64,000 nucleotides of DNA from JASLEW01 sp035544875 (GCA_035544875.1 DASZZP010000062.1:62001-126000), one strand, 5' to 3'. Numbered from the stretch's first letter, positions 27,865-37,399 are shown. Notes: a model not told the origin generated them from the letters alone. Program-made: numbers and translations.

Positions 27865-29741
27865 CGCCCGCTCCCGCCCACCTCGAGGTCGAGTGCGGAG
27901 CCAGGCGCCCAGCCGCGCCGCAGGCGCAGGCCGACCGGCTCGGCCCTGCCTCCAGGCAGCCTGAAGACGAGCTGGTAGAGATAGTAGTCGTCGTGCGTCC
28001 ACCACATCGGGTGGACGGCCCGCGGGCTGCCGAGCGGCAGCTCGAAGACCTCCCAGCCGTCCGGGCGGAGCAGATGCGGCCGCAGCTCCTCGCTGCCGAC
28101 ACATAGCCTCGCCGGCGCGCGGCGGTCGAGCTCCACCGCCAGATAGGAGAGCGGCCGGGGGCTCCCGACCAGCAGCTCCGCCCGGCCGCTGCCGACCATC
28201 CGCAGCGCCCCGGAAGGCTCGACTCGCCAGACATCATGGTTGAGCAGCTTGACCCAGAGCTCGTTGGTCGTCAGGTCCTGGCCGCCGGGGATGTGGCTCT
28301 GCGTCGTCTCGTAGGGGAGGAGCCGTGCCGCAACCGCCGATACATGGCGGTAGCGCCCGTCCTCCCCCACCGGGAAGGCGGTCGGGTGGCGCCACAGCGG
28401 CCACATGAACGGCGCCGCCAGCGCTGCCGCCAGCAGCGCCGCCGCCCGCCGCCCAGGGCGCGCCGCCACGAACCAGAGCGCCGGATAGAGCGGCAGGAAA
28501 TAGCGGTTGCCAACCGCGCCGCCGCCGCCGTAGAAGTTGAACGGGCGGATGAGCAGGAAGCACCCGGCAGCCGCCAGCACCGCCCAGGGCAGCAGCCAGC
28601 GGCCGCGGTCGCCGCGGTAGGCGGTGAAGGCGAGCAGCAGCGGCAGGAAGTAGGGCAGCACGCCGACGTCACGCCCGGCGAGGAAGTAGAGCGCGTTCCA
28701 CGCCCACAGGCGCGGGCTTCCGCTCGGCTCGAAAGCCCCCTCCTGGATCCAGGAGGTGTTGCCCCAGCGGCGCAGCTCGCGGTCCCAGTCGGTCGCCGGG
28801 AAGTCGACGCCGGGATAGCCGGTGCGGGGGTAGAAACCGAGGCGCTGGCCGGCGTAGCCGCTCCAGGAGCCGCCGGCGCTCTGCTGCACGAGCGCGGTGG
28901 CGAGCAGAAGGCAGATCGCCCCCGCAGCCAGCCCGCCGAGACCGGCGCCGCGGCGCGGTCGCGGCACCGCCAGCGCCGCCGGCAGCAAGAGAACCAGGTA
29001 GAAGGGGCGGAAGGCGCCCGGCACCGCCAGCAGCAGCCCGGCCAGGAACCACCGCCCAAAGAGCCGCCCCGGCGCCGGCGCGAGCTCGCCGCCGTAGACC
29101 TCCGAGTGCGCGGCTGCGCCAGCGCCATCGGCGAGCCGCGTGCGGTCGCCGCCGTAGGCGATCGCGAAGCCGGCGGTGGTCGCGGCGCAGAGGAAGAGGT
29201 CGGCGTGGACCCAGTAGACATAGGGGAAGGCCACCGAAGCGAAGATGAATACCGCGACCCAGAGCGGCGCCGCCGCGCCGAGGCGCAGCTTCAGGGTGCG
29301 AGCGGCGAGCAGCGCCGACGCGCCGAGCAGCAGCGCGTTGGCGATCAGCGCGCCCCGGATCGGTGCCAGGCGCACGAAAGGCGCCACCACCAGGGCGTAG
29401 AGGAACGGCTTGCCATAGGTGATGTGGCGCCCGCCGTCGGCGCTCTGCAGGATGACGCCGTCTGGCGGTCCTCCCCACTGCGCCACGAAGCGGTCGTAGT
29501 CACGGCGCGAGTAGGCGAGGTCGAAGTCCCAGGCAAGGCTCGCCGCCTGCATGGCGTAGGTGGCCTCGTCCCCCACCAGCGATGGACGTCCGTTGCGGCT
29601 GAACAGCAGTGCCGCGGCCAGGGCGGCCGCGAGCAGCGCGCCCAGCAGCGCCCAGCCCAGCCGCTCGCCGGTGCTCGCCGCGCTCCGCCGGACGATTGCC
29701 GCGAGCGTTGCCGGCCGCTCGCTCAGAGGTCTCTTTCCCAA
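27861..29741 (-). CDS. Membrane glycosyltransferase-like protein (GT-C topology)
   Basis: This protein of about 626 residues has some eleven hydrophobic segments. The first external loop reads SLVGDEATYAMQAASLAWD; a DE pair after TM1 is the usual catalytic feature of GT-C enzymes (ArnT/PMT-like). A soluble C-terminal region (about 480-626, with RMVGSGRAELLVGSPRPLSY and YYLYQLVFRLPGG) looks beta-rich. I chose TTG 29741, which follows GGAGG, giving a 19-nt overlap with the upstream gene; a CTG at 29726 in a CTGA overlap is possible. Acceptor and donor are unknown. It probably acts with the adjacent GT4 enzyme on an envelope glycan or protein. Confidence 0.82.
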   Translation of the reverse strand: MGKRPLSERPATLAAIVRRSAASTGERLGWALLGALLAAALAAALLFSRNGRPSLVGDEATYAMQAASLAWDFDLAYSRRDYDRFVAQWGGPPDGVILQSADGGRHITYGKPFLYALVVAPFVRLAPIRGALIANALLLGASALLAARTLKLRLGAAAPLWVAVFIFASVAFPYVYWVHADLFLCAATTAGFAIAYGGDRTRLADGAGAAAHSEVYGGELAPAPGRLFGRWFLAGLLLAVPGAFRPFYLVLLLPAALAVPRPRRGAGLGGLAAGAICLLLATALVQQSAGGSWSGYAGQRLGFYPRTGYPGVDFPATDWDRELRRWGNTSWIQEGAFEPSGSPRLWAWNALYFLAGRDVGVLPYFLPLLLAFTAYRGDRGRWLLPWAVLAAAGCFLLIRPFNFYGGGGAVGNRYFLPLYPALWFVAARPGRRAAALLAAALAAPFMWPLWRHPTAFPVGEDGRYRHVSAVAARLLPYETTQSHIPGGQDLTTNELWVKLLNHDVWRVEPSGALRMVGSGRAELLVGSPRPLSYLAVELDRRAPARLCVGSEELRPHLLRPDGWEVFELPLGSPRAVHPMWWTHDDYYLYQLVFRLPGGRAEPVGLRLRRGWAPGSALDLEVGGSGR

Positions 29742-31369
29742 CGCGGGCCTCCGAGCTCGGAGAGCGCCACGCCGCCGAACATGTGCGGCTCGATCCACAG
29801 CCGGATGGCACCGGGCGGCACCGGCAGGCGCGGCGTGCCGGGCGCGCGCGGCGGGCTGGGCGGGCCGGCCGGCCGCCGGACCTCGGTGGTCAATGCGATC
29901 TCTTCGCCCGGCAGCAGGTCGCGGGGCAGCGGCAGCCAGGGACGGCCGGCGAGCAGGTCACGGCCGCCCGCGAGCAGCTTGACCACCACCGCGATGCCGC
30001 CCGGTCCGCGCTCACCCCGATCCCAGCGGGCGAAGCCGCGGTTGCGCAGCCGGATGGTCAGCTGGCGCCGTTCCCCCTCCGGCCACGGCAGCTCCGCCCC
30101 GGCCACCTCGATCTCGCCGTCCAGCCTGCCCCAGACGATGCTGCCGGGGGCGGCCACCGCCAGCTGCGCGCCGGACGGCGCATCGCCCGGCGGCTCGGCC
30201 TCGGCCCATTCGGCGCAGGCCTCGCCGACCGCCGCCGCGGCGCGCTCGGGGGCGTGACGAGCCGCAACGTGGCGCCGCGCCGCCTCGCCCATGGCGCGCA
30301 GCCGCTCCGGGCTGGAAAGCAGCTCGCGCAGCGCGGCGGGGAGAGCCGCCGCCTCGTCGCGGCCGAGCGGCACCTTGACCGCCACCGCCTCGGGCAGCTC
30401 GGCGAACTGTGCGTAGTCCGAGACGATGACCGGTCGCCCGGCCGCCATCACCCGCAACAGCGAGGCCGAAGTCTCGCCGGCCGTGGGATAGCGCAGGTTG
30501 ACGCAGAGATCGACGGCGGCAATCGCGGCGGCGAAGTCGGCGAAGGAGAGGAAGCCGGTGATGTGCAGGCGATCGGCAACCCCCAACCGCCGCGCCTCGG
30601 ACTCGAGATCGAGCGCCGGCGCCACCTCGCCCACGATCAGCATATGGACTCGCTCGAGCCCGGGCGCGGCCAGCGCATGGATCGCCGCCGCGGTGCGCTT
30701 GATCGGGGTCTGGAAGCCGAACGAGCCGACGACCGGCCCCTCCGCGGGCAGGCCGAAGCGGGCGCGCAGCTCCCGCGCCGCCGCGGGATCGACCGGCGGC
30801 GGCAGCGGCACGCCCATCGGCACCGCCCGCACCCGCACTTCGGGGTCATCCTCCTCGACCAGGCCGGCCGCCCAGGCGCTGTGCACCAGCACGCCGCGCT
30901 GGCGGCGCAACAGAGTGCGGTGAGCCGGCAGCGCGAAGAGCGGCGCAGCGCCGTAGGCCCCCCAGCGCTTGGCCAGCGCCGCGGCCTCCCCCACCCAGCC
31001 GTGGTCGCGCGCCAGGCGCTCCTTGTAGGCGAAGAAGCGATTGCGTCCCATGGTGACGTCGAGCAGCAGGTGGTGCAGCACCAGGTCGTGCAGCGTCAGC
31101 ACGCCGGGCTGGCGCAGCGCCAGCTCGAGCACCGCTTCGTGGTGGCGGTTGTTGCCCATCTGGTAGAGCGGCAGCCGGCCGCCGGCGCCCAGCTCGGAGG
31201 CGGGCGCCACCGCCCAGTCGCCGGCCACCGCATCCTGGCCCGGAAGCGCGATCAGCCGCAGGTCGGCAACCGCCGCCAGATGTGGGAGCAGGTCGGCGCT
31301 GTAGTCGGCGATCCCCGAGCGCACCGGCGGCAGCGGCGAGACGAAGTCGATCCGCGGCCGCACGCTCAC
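29723..31369 (-). CDS. Glycosyltransferase family 4 protein with C-terminal beta domain
   Basis: This 548-residue protein opens with IDFVSPLPPVRSGIADYS, a common GT4 N-terminus. The GT-B C-terminal half has VVGSFGFQTPIKR, the donor-binding region ITGFLSFADFAAAIAAVDL and the E-x7-E-like region YPTAGETSASLLRVMAAGRP. Residues about 400-548 form an added domain of the kind seen in surface-polysaccharide enzymes (LTIRLRNRGFARWDRG ... LPRDLLPGEEIAL). It has no signal peptide, so it uses a nucleotide-sugar in the cytoplasm. GTG 31369 overlaps the prfB stop as GTGA; GTG 31363 is also possible. The product sugar linkage is unknown. Confidence 0.88.
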   Translation of the reverse strand: MSVRPRIDFVSPLPPVRSGIADYSADLLPHLAAVADLRLIALPGQDAVAGDWAVAPASELGAGGRLPLYQMGNNRHHEAVLELALRQPGVLTLHDLVLHHLLLDVTMGRNRFFAYKERLARDHGWVGEAAALAKRWGAYGAAPLFALPAHRTLLRRQRGVLVHSAWAAGLVEEDDPEVRVRAVPMGVPLPPPVDPAAARELRARFGLPAEGPVVGSFGFQTPIKRTAAAIHALAAPGLERVHMLIVGEVAPALDLESEARRLGVADRLHITGFLSFADFAAAIAAVDLCVNLRYPTAGETSASLLRVMAAGRPVIVSDYAQFAELPEAVAVKVPLGRDEAAALPAALRELLSSPERLRAMGEAARRHVAARHAPERAAAAVGEACAEWAEAEPPGDAPSGAQLAVAAPGSIVWGRLDGEIEVAGAELPWPEGERRQLTIRLRNRGFARWDRGERGPGGIAVVVKLLAGGRDLLAGRPWLPLPRDLLPGEEIALTTEVRRPAGPPSPPRAPGTPRLPVPPGAIRLWIEPHMFGGVALSELGGPRWERDL

Positions 31370-32524
31370 ACAGCTGCCGGCTCTCTGGCAACACTGCCGG
31401 GGTCGGCAGTGCCCATCTGAGCCTTGAGCCAGGCCTCGATGAACGGGTCGATGTCGCCGTCGAGGACTCGGTCGGCATCGCCAACTTCCATGCCGGTGCG
31501 GTGGTCCTTGACCATGCGGTAGGGGTGAAGGACGTAGCTGCGGATCTGGCTTCCCCAGGCGATGTCCTTCTTCTTGCCCTCGCGCTCGGCCTGCTCGGCA
31601 TCGCGCTTCTTCTGCTCGAGGTCGTAGAGCCGAGAGCGCAGGACCTTCATCGCCATGGCGCGGTTCTTGATCTGGCTGCGCTCGTTCTGGCAGGAGACCA
31701 CGAGGCCGGTCGGCAGGTGGGTCAGGCGCACCGCCGACTCGGTCTTGTTGACGTGCTGGCCGCCGGCCCCAGAGGAGCGGTAGGTATCGACGCGCAGGTC
31801 CTTGTCGTCGATCTCGATCTTGATGTCGTCGTCGACCTCGGGGTAGACGTAGACCGACGCAAACGAGGTGTGCCGGCGTCCCTGGAAGTCGTAGGGGCTG
31901 ATCCGCACCAGGCGGTGAACGCCGTTTTCGCCGTTGAGGTAGCCGTAGGCGTAGGGGCCGCGGACCGCGAAGGTCGCGCTCTTGATGCCCGCCTCCTCGC
32001 CCTCCTGGCGGTCGAGGATCTCGACCGCGAAGCCGTCGCGCTCGGCCCAGCGCAGATACATGCGCAGCAACATCTCCGCCCAGTCCTGCGACTCGGTGCC
32101 GCCGGCCCCCGGATGGATGGCGACGATGGCGTTCTTCTCGTCGTCCGGGCCGGCGAGCTTCCACTCGAGCTCGAGCCGGTCGAGCTCGCTCGCCAGCCGG
32201 GTGAGGAAGATCTCGAGATCGGGATCGATGGCCTGACTCTCGGCGGGCGAGCCCTGGCCCTCGTCGAGCAGCTCCTTCCAGGTCGCGAGCTCCTCGGCGT
32301 CGGCGCGCAGCCGGTTCAAGGTGGCGAGCCGGCGCTCCAGGGCGCGGCGCTGGCGGAGGATCGGGGCGTTGCCCGCCGGGCTGTCCCAGAAACGTGGCGC
32401 CTCGATCCGGGAATCGACCTCCGACATCTGCCGCTCGAGGTCGGCCTGGTCAAAGATACCCCCGGAGGTTGGCGAGCTGCTCGGCGAGCTGGTCGATGCG
32501 CTGGCGGGTTTCGGGGACGAGCAT
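31366..32524 (-). CDS. prfB: Peptide chain release factor 2 (programmed +1 frameshift)
   Basis: RF2 terminates translation at UGA and UAA. Frame 1 starts at ATG 32524 (AGGAG 8 nt upstream) and reads 24 codons to an in-frame TGA at 32450-32452. A +1 shift at CTT-TGA continues as DQADLERQMSEVDSRIE to the stop at 31366, giving about 385 residues. The peptidyl-hydrolase loop GAGGQHVNKTESAVRLTH is intact. The codon-recognition tripeptide reads SPY (VRISPYDFQGRRHTSF) where E. coli has SPF. The C-terminus extends about 15 residues (TADPGSVAREPAAV). It sits 3 bp after lnt and overlaps the glycosyltransferase start. The frameshift site shows autoregulation by RF2 level. Confidence 0.95.
32449..32465 (-). 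promoter_or_regulatory. prfB programmed +1 frameshift site
   Basis: On the minus strand the sequence is CGGGGG-TAT-CTT-TGA-C, nearly identical to the E. coli prfB site (AGGGGG-TAT-CTT-TGA-C): an internal Shine-Dalgarno-like G run, the slippery CTT and an in-frame TGA followed by C. At low RF2 the ribosome slips +1 and makes full-length protein. Confidence 0.95.
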
Positions 32525-32527
32525 GGG

Positions 32528-34036
32528 TCAACTCCTGCGACGAGAAAAATATATCGCAAAGGGCGTGGCGGCCGAGCAGAGCAGCGGCGGCAGCCAGGGG
32601 CGGCGGGCGTAGGGGGTGAGCCCGCTCGAGCCGGCGACACGACCGCGAATCACCCCCTCCTCGAAGACCCCCAGCTCGGCAGCCACCGAGCCGTCGGGGT
32701 TGATCAGCGCCGAGACGCCGGTGATCGCCGCGCGCAGCATCGGGCGGCGGTTCTCCGCGGCGCGGAAGCGGGCCGCGCGCAGGTGTTGCCAGGGGGCCCA
32801 GGTGTCGCCGTACCAGGCATCGTTGGTGACCGTGACGAGGATGGTCGCGCCGGCACGGGTCAGGGCGGCGGTCTCCTCGGGAAAGACGACCTCGTAGCAG
32901 ATCGCCGGCCCCAGCAGCTGGCCGCGCCAAGGCAGGAGCGCCAGCCGGTCGGCCGGACGATACTCGCCGATGGTACGCGCCAGCTTGTGCAGGAACGAGA
33001 AGACTGCCTTGAAGGGAACATACTCGCCGAACGGCACCAGGTGGCGCTTGTCGTAGCGCACAGCCGGCTCTCCGGGCACGAGCAGGAAGGCCGAGTTGTA
33101 GAACGAGTCTCCGACCGGGAAGCTCGAGTTGAAGAGCACCGCGCAGCCGCGCCGGAGCTGCGCCGCGAGGTCGCGGTCGAGCAGCGCGTCGCGGCCGTAG
33201 AGGAAGGGCCAGGCGGCGCTCTCCGGCCAGACGACCAGCGCCCCCGGCTCGCACTCGGCGCTCGACATCGCCACCACTTTGCGGTAGTTGCGCAGCACCG
33301 CTCCTTCGTCCCAGCGCACCAGGTTGGGGATGTCGGGTTGCAGCAACCGCACCGGCAGCCCTGCCCGGGCGGCGAGCCCCGACTCCTGCTCGGCGCGGCG
33401 CAGACTCCACCTGCCTGCCGGCGCCAGCAGGAGCAGCGGCACGGCGAGGCCGACGCCGAGCGGCGCCCAGCGCCGGCGCCCGCCGCGGGCCGCCCTTTCG
33501 ATCGTCGTCGCCACCCCCACCGCGGAGAAGAGCAACAGGAACGAGATACCGTAGGCGCCGATGAAGGAGGCGAGCGGCAGCGCCCCCGGCACCGCGATCC
33601 AGGCGTAGGCCGCCAGGTTCCAGGGGAAACCGCCGAGGAAGTAGGTGCGCAGCCACTCGAGCGCCACCCACAGGGCTGGCAGGGCGAGCAGCCGGGGCAG
33701 GGCTTCGCAGCGCCGCCAGAGAGGTCCGCCCAGCCAGCCGAAGACGGCGTGGAAGAGGGCGAGAAAGCTGGCCAGGAGGGTGGTCAGAGCAACGGCGAGC
33801 GGCGCCGAAAGGCCACCGTAGGTGACCAGCGTCGGCACGATCCAGTAGAGCGCCGTGAGCCAGCTGGCCAGGCCGTGGACGAAGGCGAGGGCGCCGGGGC
33901 GCGGATGGGCGAGCAGCAGCGGCAACGGCACCAGGGTGAAAGCGGCCGCCACGCCGAGCGGCACCCGTCCAAAGCTGGCGCCCCACAGCACACCGCCCGC
34001 CGCGGCAAGCAGGGGCCATAGCAGGCGCGATCTCAT
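32528..34036 (-). CDS. lnt: Apolipoprotein N-acyltransferase
   Basis: Lnt adds the third acyl chain to the N-terminal Cys of lipoproteins at the outer face of the inner membrane. This 502-residue protein has about six N-terminal membrane segments and a nitrilase-type domain with the full triad: Glu in VVWPESAAWPF, Lys in RYDKRHLVPFGEYVPF and Cys in LGPAICYEVVFPE. A last hydrophobic segment is at the C-terminus. I chose ATG 34036 (MRSRLLWPLLAAAGG), where homologues begin; a TTG at 34075 immediately follows the SPOR stop. Several lipoproteins in the window are its likely substrates. prfB starts 3 bp downstream. Confidence 0.94.
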   Translation of the reverse strand: MRSRLLWPLLAAAGGVLWGASFGRVPLGVAAAFTLVPLPLLLAHPRPGALAFVHGLASWLTALYWIVPTLVTYGGLSAPLAVALTTLLASFLALFHAVFGWLGGPLWRRCEALPRLLALPALWVALEWLRTYFLGGFPWNLAAYAWIAVPGALPLASFIGAYGISFLLLFSAVGVATTIERAARGGRRRWAPLGVGLAVPLLLLAPAGRWSLRRAEQESGLAARAGLPVRLLQPDIPNLVRWDEGAVLRNYRKVVAMSSAECEPGALVVWPESAAWPFLYGRDALLDRDLAAQLRRGCAVLFNSSFPVGDSFYNSAFLLVPGEPAVRYDKRHLVPFGEYVPFKAVFSFLHKLARTIGEYRPADRLALLPWRGQLLGPAICYEVVFPEETAALTRAGATILVTVTNDAWYGDTWAPWQHLRAARFRAAENRRPMLRAAITGVSALINPDGSVAAELGVFEEGVIRGRVAGSSGLTPYARRPWLPPLLCSAATPFAIYFSRRRS

Positions 34037-34075
34037 CGCGCGCGGCGGCGCCAGGCTAGCGTCCCGCTCGAGCAA

Positions 34076-35140
34076 CTAATGCGTGATCCAGGTGTCGAGC
34101 TTCTGCTCGCGGCGCACCTTTTCGGCCACCGCCTCGGCCTTGTCGCGGGAGGGGAACGGACCGATACGGACCCGGTACATGGCCTGCCCCCCCTTGTCGA
34201 TCGGCGATAGGAAGGCCCTGAGGCCGGCGCCGACCAGCCGTTCGCGGACCCGGTCGGCCTGGTCTTTGTCGGCTGACGAAAAGACCTGGATGAAGAGCTC
34301 GCCGGCGGGCAGCGCCTGCGTGGCGCCCGCCGCGGTCGCGGCGGAGCCGGCGGCGCCCGGGGAGCCGCTGGCGGGCGAAGCGGAGGCCTCGGGGAGCGGG
34401 CGGGGGTGGACGACTTCGCCCCCCGGCGCCGCGGTCGAGGTACCGGCGGTGCCCGTGCCTCCCGCAGCGGCGGCCCCGGAGGCCCCGGAGGCCCCGGAAA
34501 TCATTGGCTCGCCTTCGCCGGAGGGCCCCATCGGCGGAGCCTGGGCTGCCCCCGCGGCCGTCGCGCCGGGGCGCTTGCTGCGGCGGCCGATGTCTTCGAC
34601 CAGCGAGGCAAGGCCCGGATTGGCACTGGAGGGGTTGGCCGCCGGCAGCTGGCCGGCGGCCGGCCGGCTCCGTCCGGTGGGCGCGGGCGGCGCCGCGGCC
34701 GCGCTCGTGGCCGAGGGAGAGCGCGGCGAGGACTCCCGGCCCGCAGCGGCGGCCGCCGGCTCGGTGGTCTGAGGGGTCGGAGCGGCCTGCGCCGCAGCCG
34801 CGTTGTTGCCCCGGTTGCCGGCGGGCGTCGGGGGAGTCGAAGTCGGCAGTGCTCCCGGCTTGCGATGCGCTTCGGCGAAGAACTTGAACTCCTGCAGCGC
34901 CTGCCCCTCCGGCTTCTCCTTGTCCGGGTCGGCGCCTAGCGCGTTGCGCGCCAGCTGCTCCTGCGCCCGCGCCGCGCTCTCACGGCCGATCCAGATGCCG
35001 GAAAAGAAGGAAGCCACCAGGCAGATCAGCAGGATCACGAAGGCGACGACCACCTGGCGGTTGGTCAAGGCGATCTCGTAGTAGCTCGGCTCGTGGGAGT
35101 TGCTCACGTCCATTCCACTCCGCTCGATGTCAGTCGTCAT
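34076..35140 (-). CDS. SPOR-domain membrane protein
   Basis: This 354-residue bitopic protein has a short cytoplasmic N-terminus, one TM segment (about 29-50, VVVAFVILLICLVASFFSGI), a long Ala/Pro/Gly/Ser-rich periplasmic linker, and a C-terminal SPOR domain (about 277-354, ELFIQVFSSADKDQADRVRE ... YRVRIGPFPSRDKAEAVAEK). SPOR domains bind denuded septal peptidoglycan, so a role in division or envelope remodelling is likely. ATG 35140 overlaps the slipin stop as ATGA. It lies between slipin and lnt in an envelope operon. Confidence 0.92.
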   Translation of the reverse strand: MTTDIERSGMDVSNSHEPSYYEIALTNRQVVVAFVILLICLVASFFSGIWIGRESAARAQEQLARNALGADPDKEKPEGQALQEFKFFAEAHRKPGALPTSTPPTPAGNRGNNAAAAQAAPTPQTTEPAAAAAGRESSPRSPSATSAAAAPPAPTGRSRPAAGQLPAANPSSANPGLASLVEDIGRRSKRPGATAAGAAQAPPMGPSGEGEPMISGASGASGAAAAGGTGTAGTSTAAPGGEVVHPRPLPEASASPASGSPGAAGSAATAAGATQALPAGELFIQVFSSADKDQADRVRERLVGAGLRAFLSPIDKGGQAMYRVRIGPFPSRDKAEAVAEKVRREQKLDTWITH

Positions 35141-35895
35141 CCACGTCCCTTCCCCAGCATGGAGGTCATCATCTCGATCGGCACCGGGAAGAGGATGGTC
35201 GAGTTCTTCTCGGCCGAGATCTCGGTCAATGTCTGCAGGTAGCGCAGTTGCAGGGTGACCGGGTTGCGGGACATCACGTCCGCCGCCTCGGCCAGCTTCG
35301 CCGAGGCCTCGAGCTCGCCCGAGGCATGGATGATCTTGGCGCGCTTCTCGCGCTCCGCCTCCGCCTGCTTGGCCATCGCCCGCTGCATCTCCTGCGGCAG
35401 ATCGACCTGCTTGACCTCGACCATCGACACCTTGATACCCCAGGGATCGGTGTGGGCGTCGATCAGCTCCTGCAGCTTGGCGTTGAGCTTCTCGCGCGCC
35501 GAAAGCAGCTCGTCCAAGTCGGCCTGACCGAGCACCGAGCGAAGCGTCGTCTGCGCCAGCTGATAGGTCGCCGCCCGGTAGTTCTCGACCCCGACGATCG
35601 CCCGCTCCGGCGCCATGACGCGGAAGTAGAGCACCGCGCTCACCTTGACCGAGACGTTGTCACGGGTGATGACGTCCTGCGCTGGCACCTCTTGCACGAT
35701 AGTGCGCAGCGAGACCTTCACCATGCGCTCGAAAGGCCAGAAGATGAGCACCAGGCCCGGTCCCTTCGGCTCTTTCGAAAGGCGCCCCAGCCAGAAGGTG
35801 ACCGCACGCTCGTACTCCTGCAGCACGTTGATCCAGCGCGACAGCAGGAACACGCCAATCAGGACGATGAAGACGATGCCGCCGAAAGGACCCAT
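35137..35895 (-). CDS. Slipin / stomatin-like SPFH (band 7) protein
   Basis: This 252-residue protein has an N-terminal membrane hairpin (GGIVFIVLIGVFLLSRWINV) and an SPFH domain (EYERAVTFWLGRLSKEPKGP, VPAQDVITRDNVSVKVSAVL, LRSVLGQADLDELLSAREKL), then an Ala/Glu-rich coiled coil (QAEAEREKRAKIIHASGELE). This is the classic prokaryotic stomatin (p-stomatin) layout. It lies 22 bp downstream of the NfeD-type protease; the NfeD-stomatin pair is conserved in bacteria and archaea, where the protease cleaves the stomatin C-terminus and the pair organises membrane microdomains. Confidence 0.95.
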   Translation of the reverse strand: MGPFGGIVFIVLIGVFLLSRWINVLQEYERAVTFWLGRLSKEPKGPGLVLIFWPFERMVKVSLRTIVQEVPAQDVITRDNVSVKVSAVLYFRVMAPERAIVGVENYRAATYQLAQTTLRSVLGQADLDELLSAREKLNAKLQELIDAHTDPWGIKVSMVEVKQVDLPQEMQRAMAKQAEAEREKRAKIIHASGELEASAKLAEAADVMSRNPVTLQLRYLQTLTEISAEKNSTILFPVPIEMMTSMLGKGRG

Positions 35896-35917
35896 GGCTC
35901 ACTGCCCTCCTTCCATC

Positions 35918-37384
35918 TCATGTCACGCTCGCTGCCGCGGCCTGGCGCAGCGGGCGCACCGCCAGCGTCATGTCGCGGACAGCCACCACCTCGACCGGTT
36001 CGCCCGCGGCGACCGGCTCGTCCGCCACCGCTGTCCACAGCTCGCCGTGGACAAAGACCTTGCCCTCCGGCCCGTGCGGCGCCAGCGGCGAGCGGGCAAT
36101 GCCTCGTTCGCTGAGTAGTCCCGCGGCGCCGGTGCGGACCGGCAGGCGGCGGGCGCGCAGCGCCATTCTCATCAGGAAAGCCATGACCGCGAGCGACAAC
36201 AGGGTCAAGGTCGCGATCCATTCCAGGCTGACCCGCAGCGCCGGCTCGGGGCTCTCGAACAGCATCAGCGAGCCGAGCACTAGCGCCAGCACCCCCGCGA
36301 GCGTCAGCATGCCGTGGCTCATCAGCTTGATCTCCGCCACGAACAGCACCAGGGCGAGGACGATGAGCGCCACGCCGGCATAGTTGGCCTCCAGCACCGA
36401 AAGCCCGAAGAAGGCCAAAATCAACGCGATTCCCCCAACCACCCCGGGCAGCACCGCACCCGGGTGGCTGAGCTCGAAGAACAGGCCGAGGCCGCCCAGC
36501 ATGAGCAGCAGGTAGGCGAGATCCGGGTGGGCGAGCGCCGACAGCAGCTTCTGGGTCGGCGACATCTCGGTCTCGAGCAGCGCCGCGCCGGCGGTATGCA
36601 TCTTGAGCAGTGGCGAGCCCTTGTGGATCTGCCGCCCGTCGATCGACCGCAGCAGCTCCGCCAGGCTGGGCGCGACGACGTCGATCAGCTTCGCCGCCAG
36701 CGCCTCGCCGGCGGTGAACGAGCGGCTTTCGACCACCGCCTGCTCGGCCGCGGCCGCGTCCCTGCCGTTGCGTGTGGCCAGCGAGCGAATGTTGGCCGCC
36801 GCGTCCTGCTCGACCTTCTTTCCGATCGTCCCCTGGATCGTTTCGCCCTGGGGACCCACGGGGTGGGCGGCGCCGGTGTTGGTGCCGGGAGCCATCGCGG
36901 CCACGTCGGCCGCCATCAGCAGGAAGAAGCCCGCCGAGGCCGCCCGCGCGCCGCCTGGCGCGACGTAGACCACGACCGGCGTCCGCGCCGCGATCATCGC
37001 CTTGGTGATCTCGTGGGTCGAGGTCAGCAGGCCGCCCGGCGTGTCGAGCTCGATGACCAGCGCCGCCGCCCGCTCGGCGTCGGCGCGCGCCAGCGCCTCC
37101 AGCAGAAATCGGGCCGAGACCGGCTGGATGATGGCGGCGACGCGCACCAGGTGAACCTCGCCCGCCGCGCGCCCAGCCGGTCGGGGCGCCGCCGCCGCGG
37201 TCCCCACCGCACTCATCGCCGATCGCGCCGATGCCGCCGATGCCGCCCGGCCGGCAAGCGGCGCGAGCCCAGCGAGGAAGGCAAGGAGAGCCAGGAGCTG
37301 AAAAGCGACGAGGTGGGCGCCCGCCACGCCGCGGCGCCTGACAAGAGGGCCGGGTCGGCGCGGGCGTGGTCCGTAAGTAGCCAT
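35918..37384 (-). CDS. NfeD-family membrane serine protease (ClpP-class)
   Basis: This 488-residue protein has an N-terminal signal/anchor, a ClpP-class protease domain (VIELDTPGGLLTSTHEITKA, nucleophile Ser in GARAASAGFFLL, candidate Lys in IGKKVEQDA), five or so membrane segments (LLLMLGGLGLFFELSHPG ...) and a C-terminal OB-fold NfeD domain (GPEGKVFVHGELWTAVADEP). This is the full-length NfeD1b type that partners a stomatin, whose gene follows. ATG 37384 has only a weak ribosome binding site, and the nearby -10 box implies a short leader. It heads a chain of nine genes running to 25733. Confidence 0.94.
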   Translation of the reverse strand: MATYGPRPRRPGPLVRRRGVAGAHLVAFQLLALLAFLAGLAPLAGRAASAASARSAMSAVGTAAAAPRPAGRAAGEVHLVRVAAIIQPVSARFLLEALARADAERAAALVIELDTPGGLLTSTHEITKAMIAARTPVVVYVAPGGARAASAGFFLLMAADVAAMAPGTNTGAAHPVGPQGETIQGTIGKKVEQDAAANIRSLATRNGRDAAAAEQAVVESRSFTAGEALAAKLIDVVAPSLAELLRSIDGRQIHKGSPLLKMHTAGAALLETEMSPTQKLLSALAHPDLAYLLLMLGGLGLFFELSHPGAVLPGVVGGIALILAFFGLSVLEANYAGVALIVLALVLFVAEIKLMSHGMLTLAGVLALVLGSLMLFESPEPALRVSLEWIATLTLLSLAVMAFLMRMALRARRLPVRTGAAGLLSERGIARSPLAPHGPEGKVFVHGELWTAVADEPVAAGEPVEVVAVRDMTLAVRPLRQAAAASVT

Positions 37385-37399
37385 AGGACTTGGGCTTTC

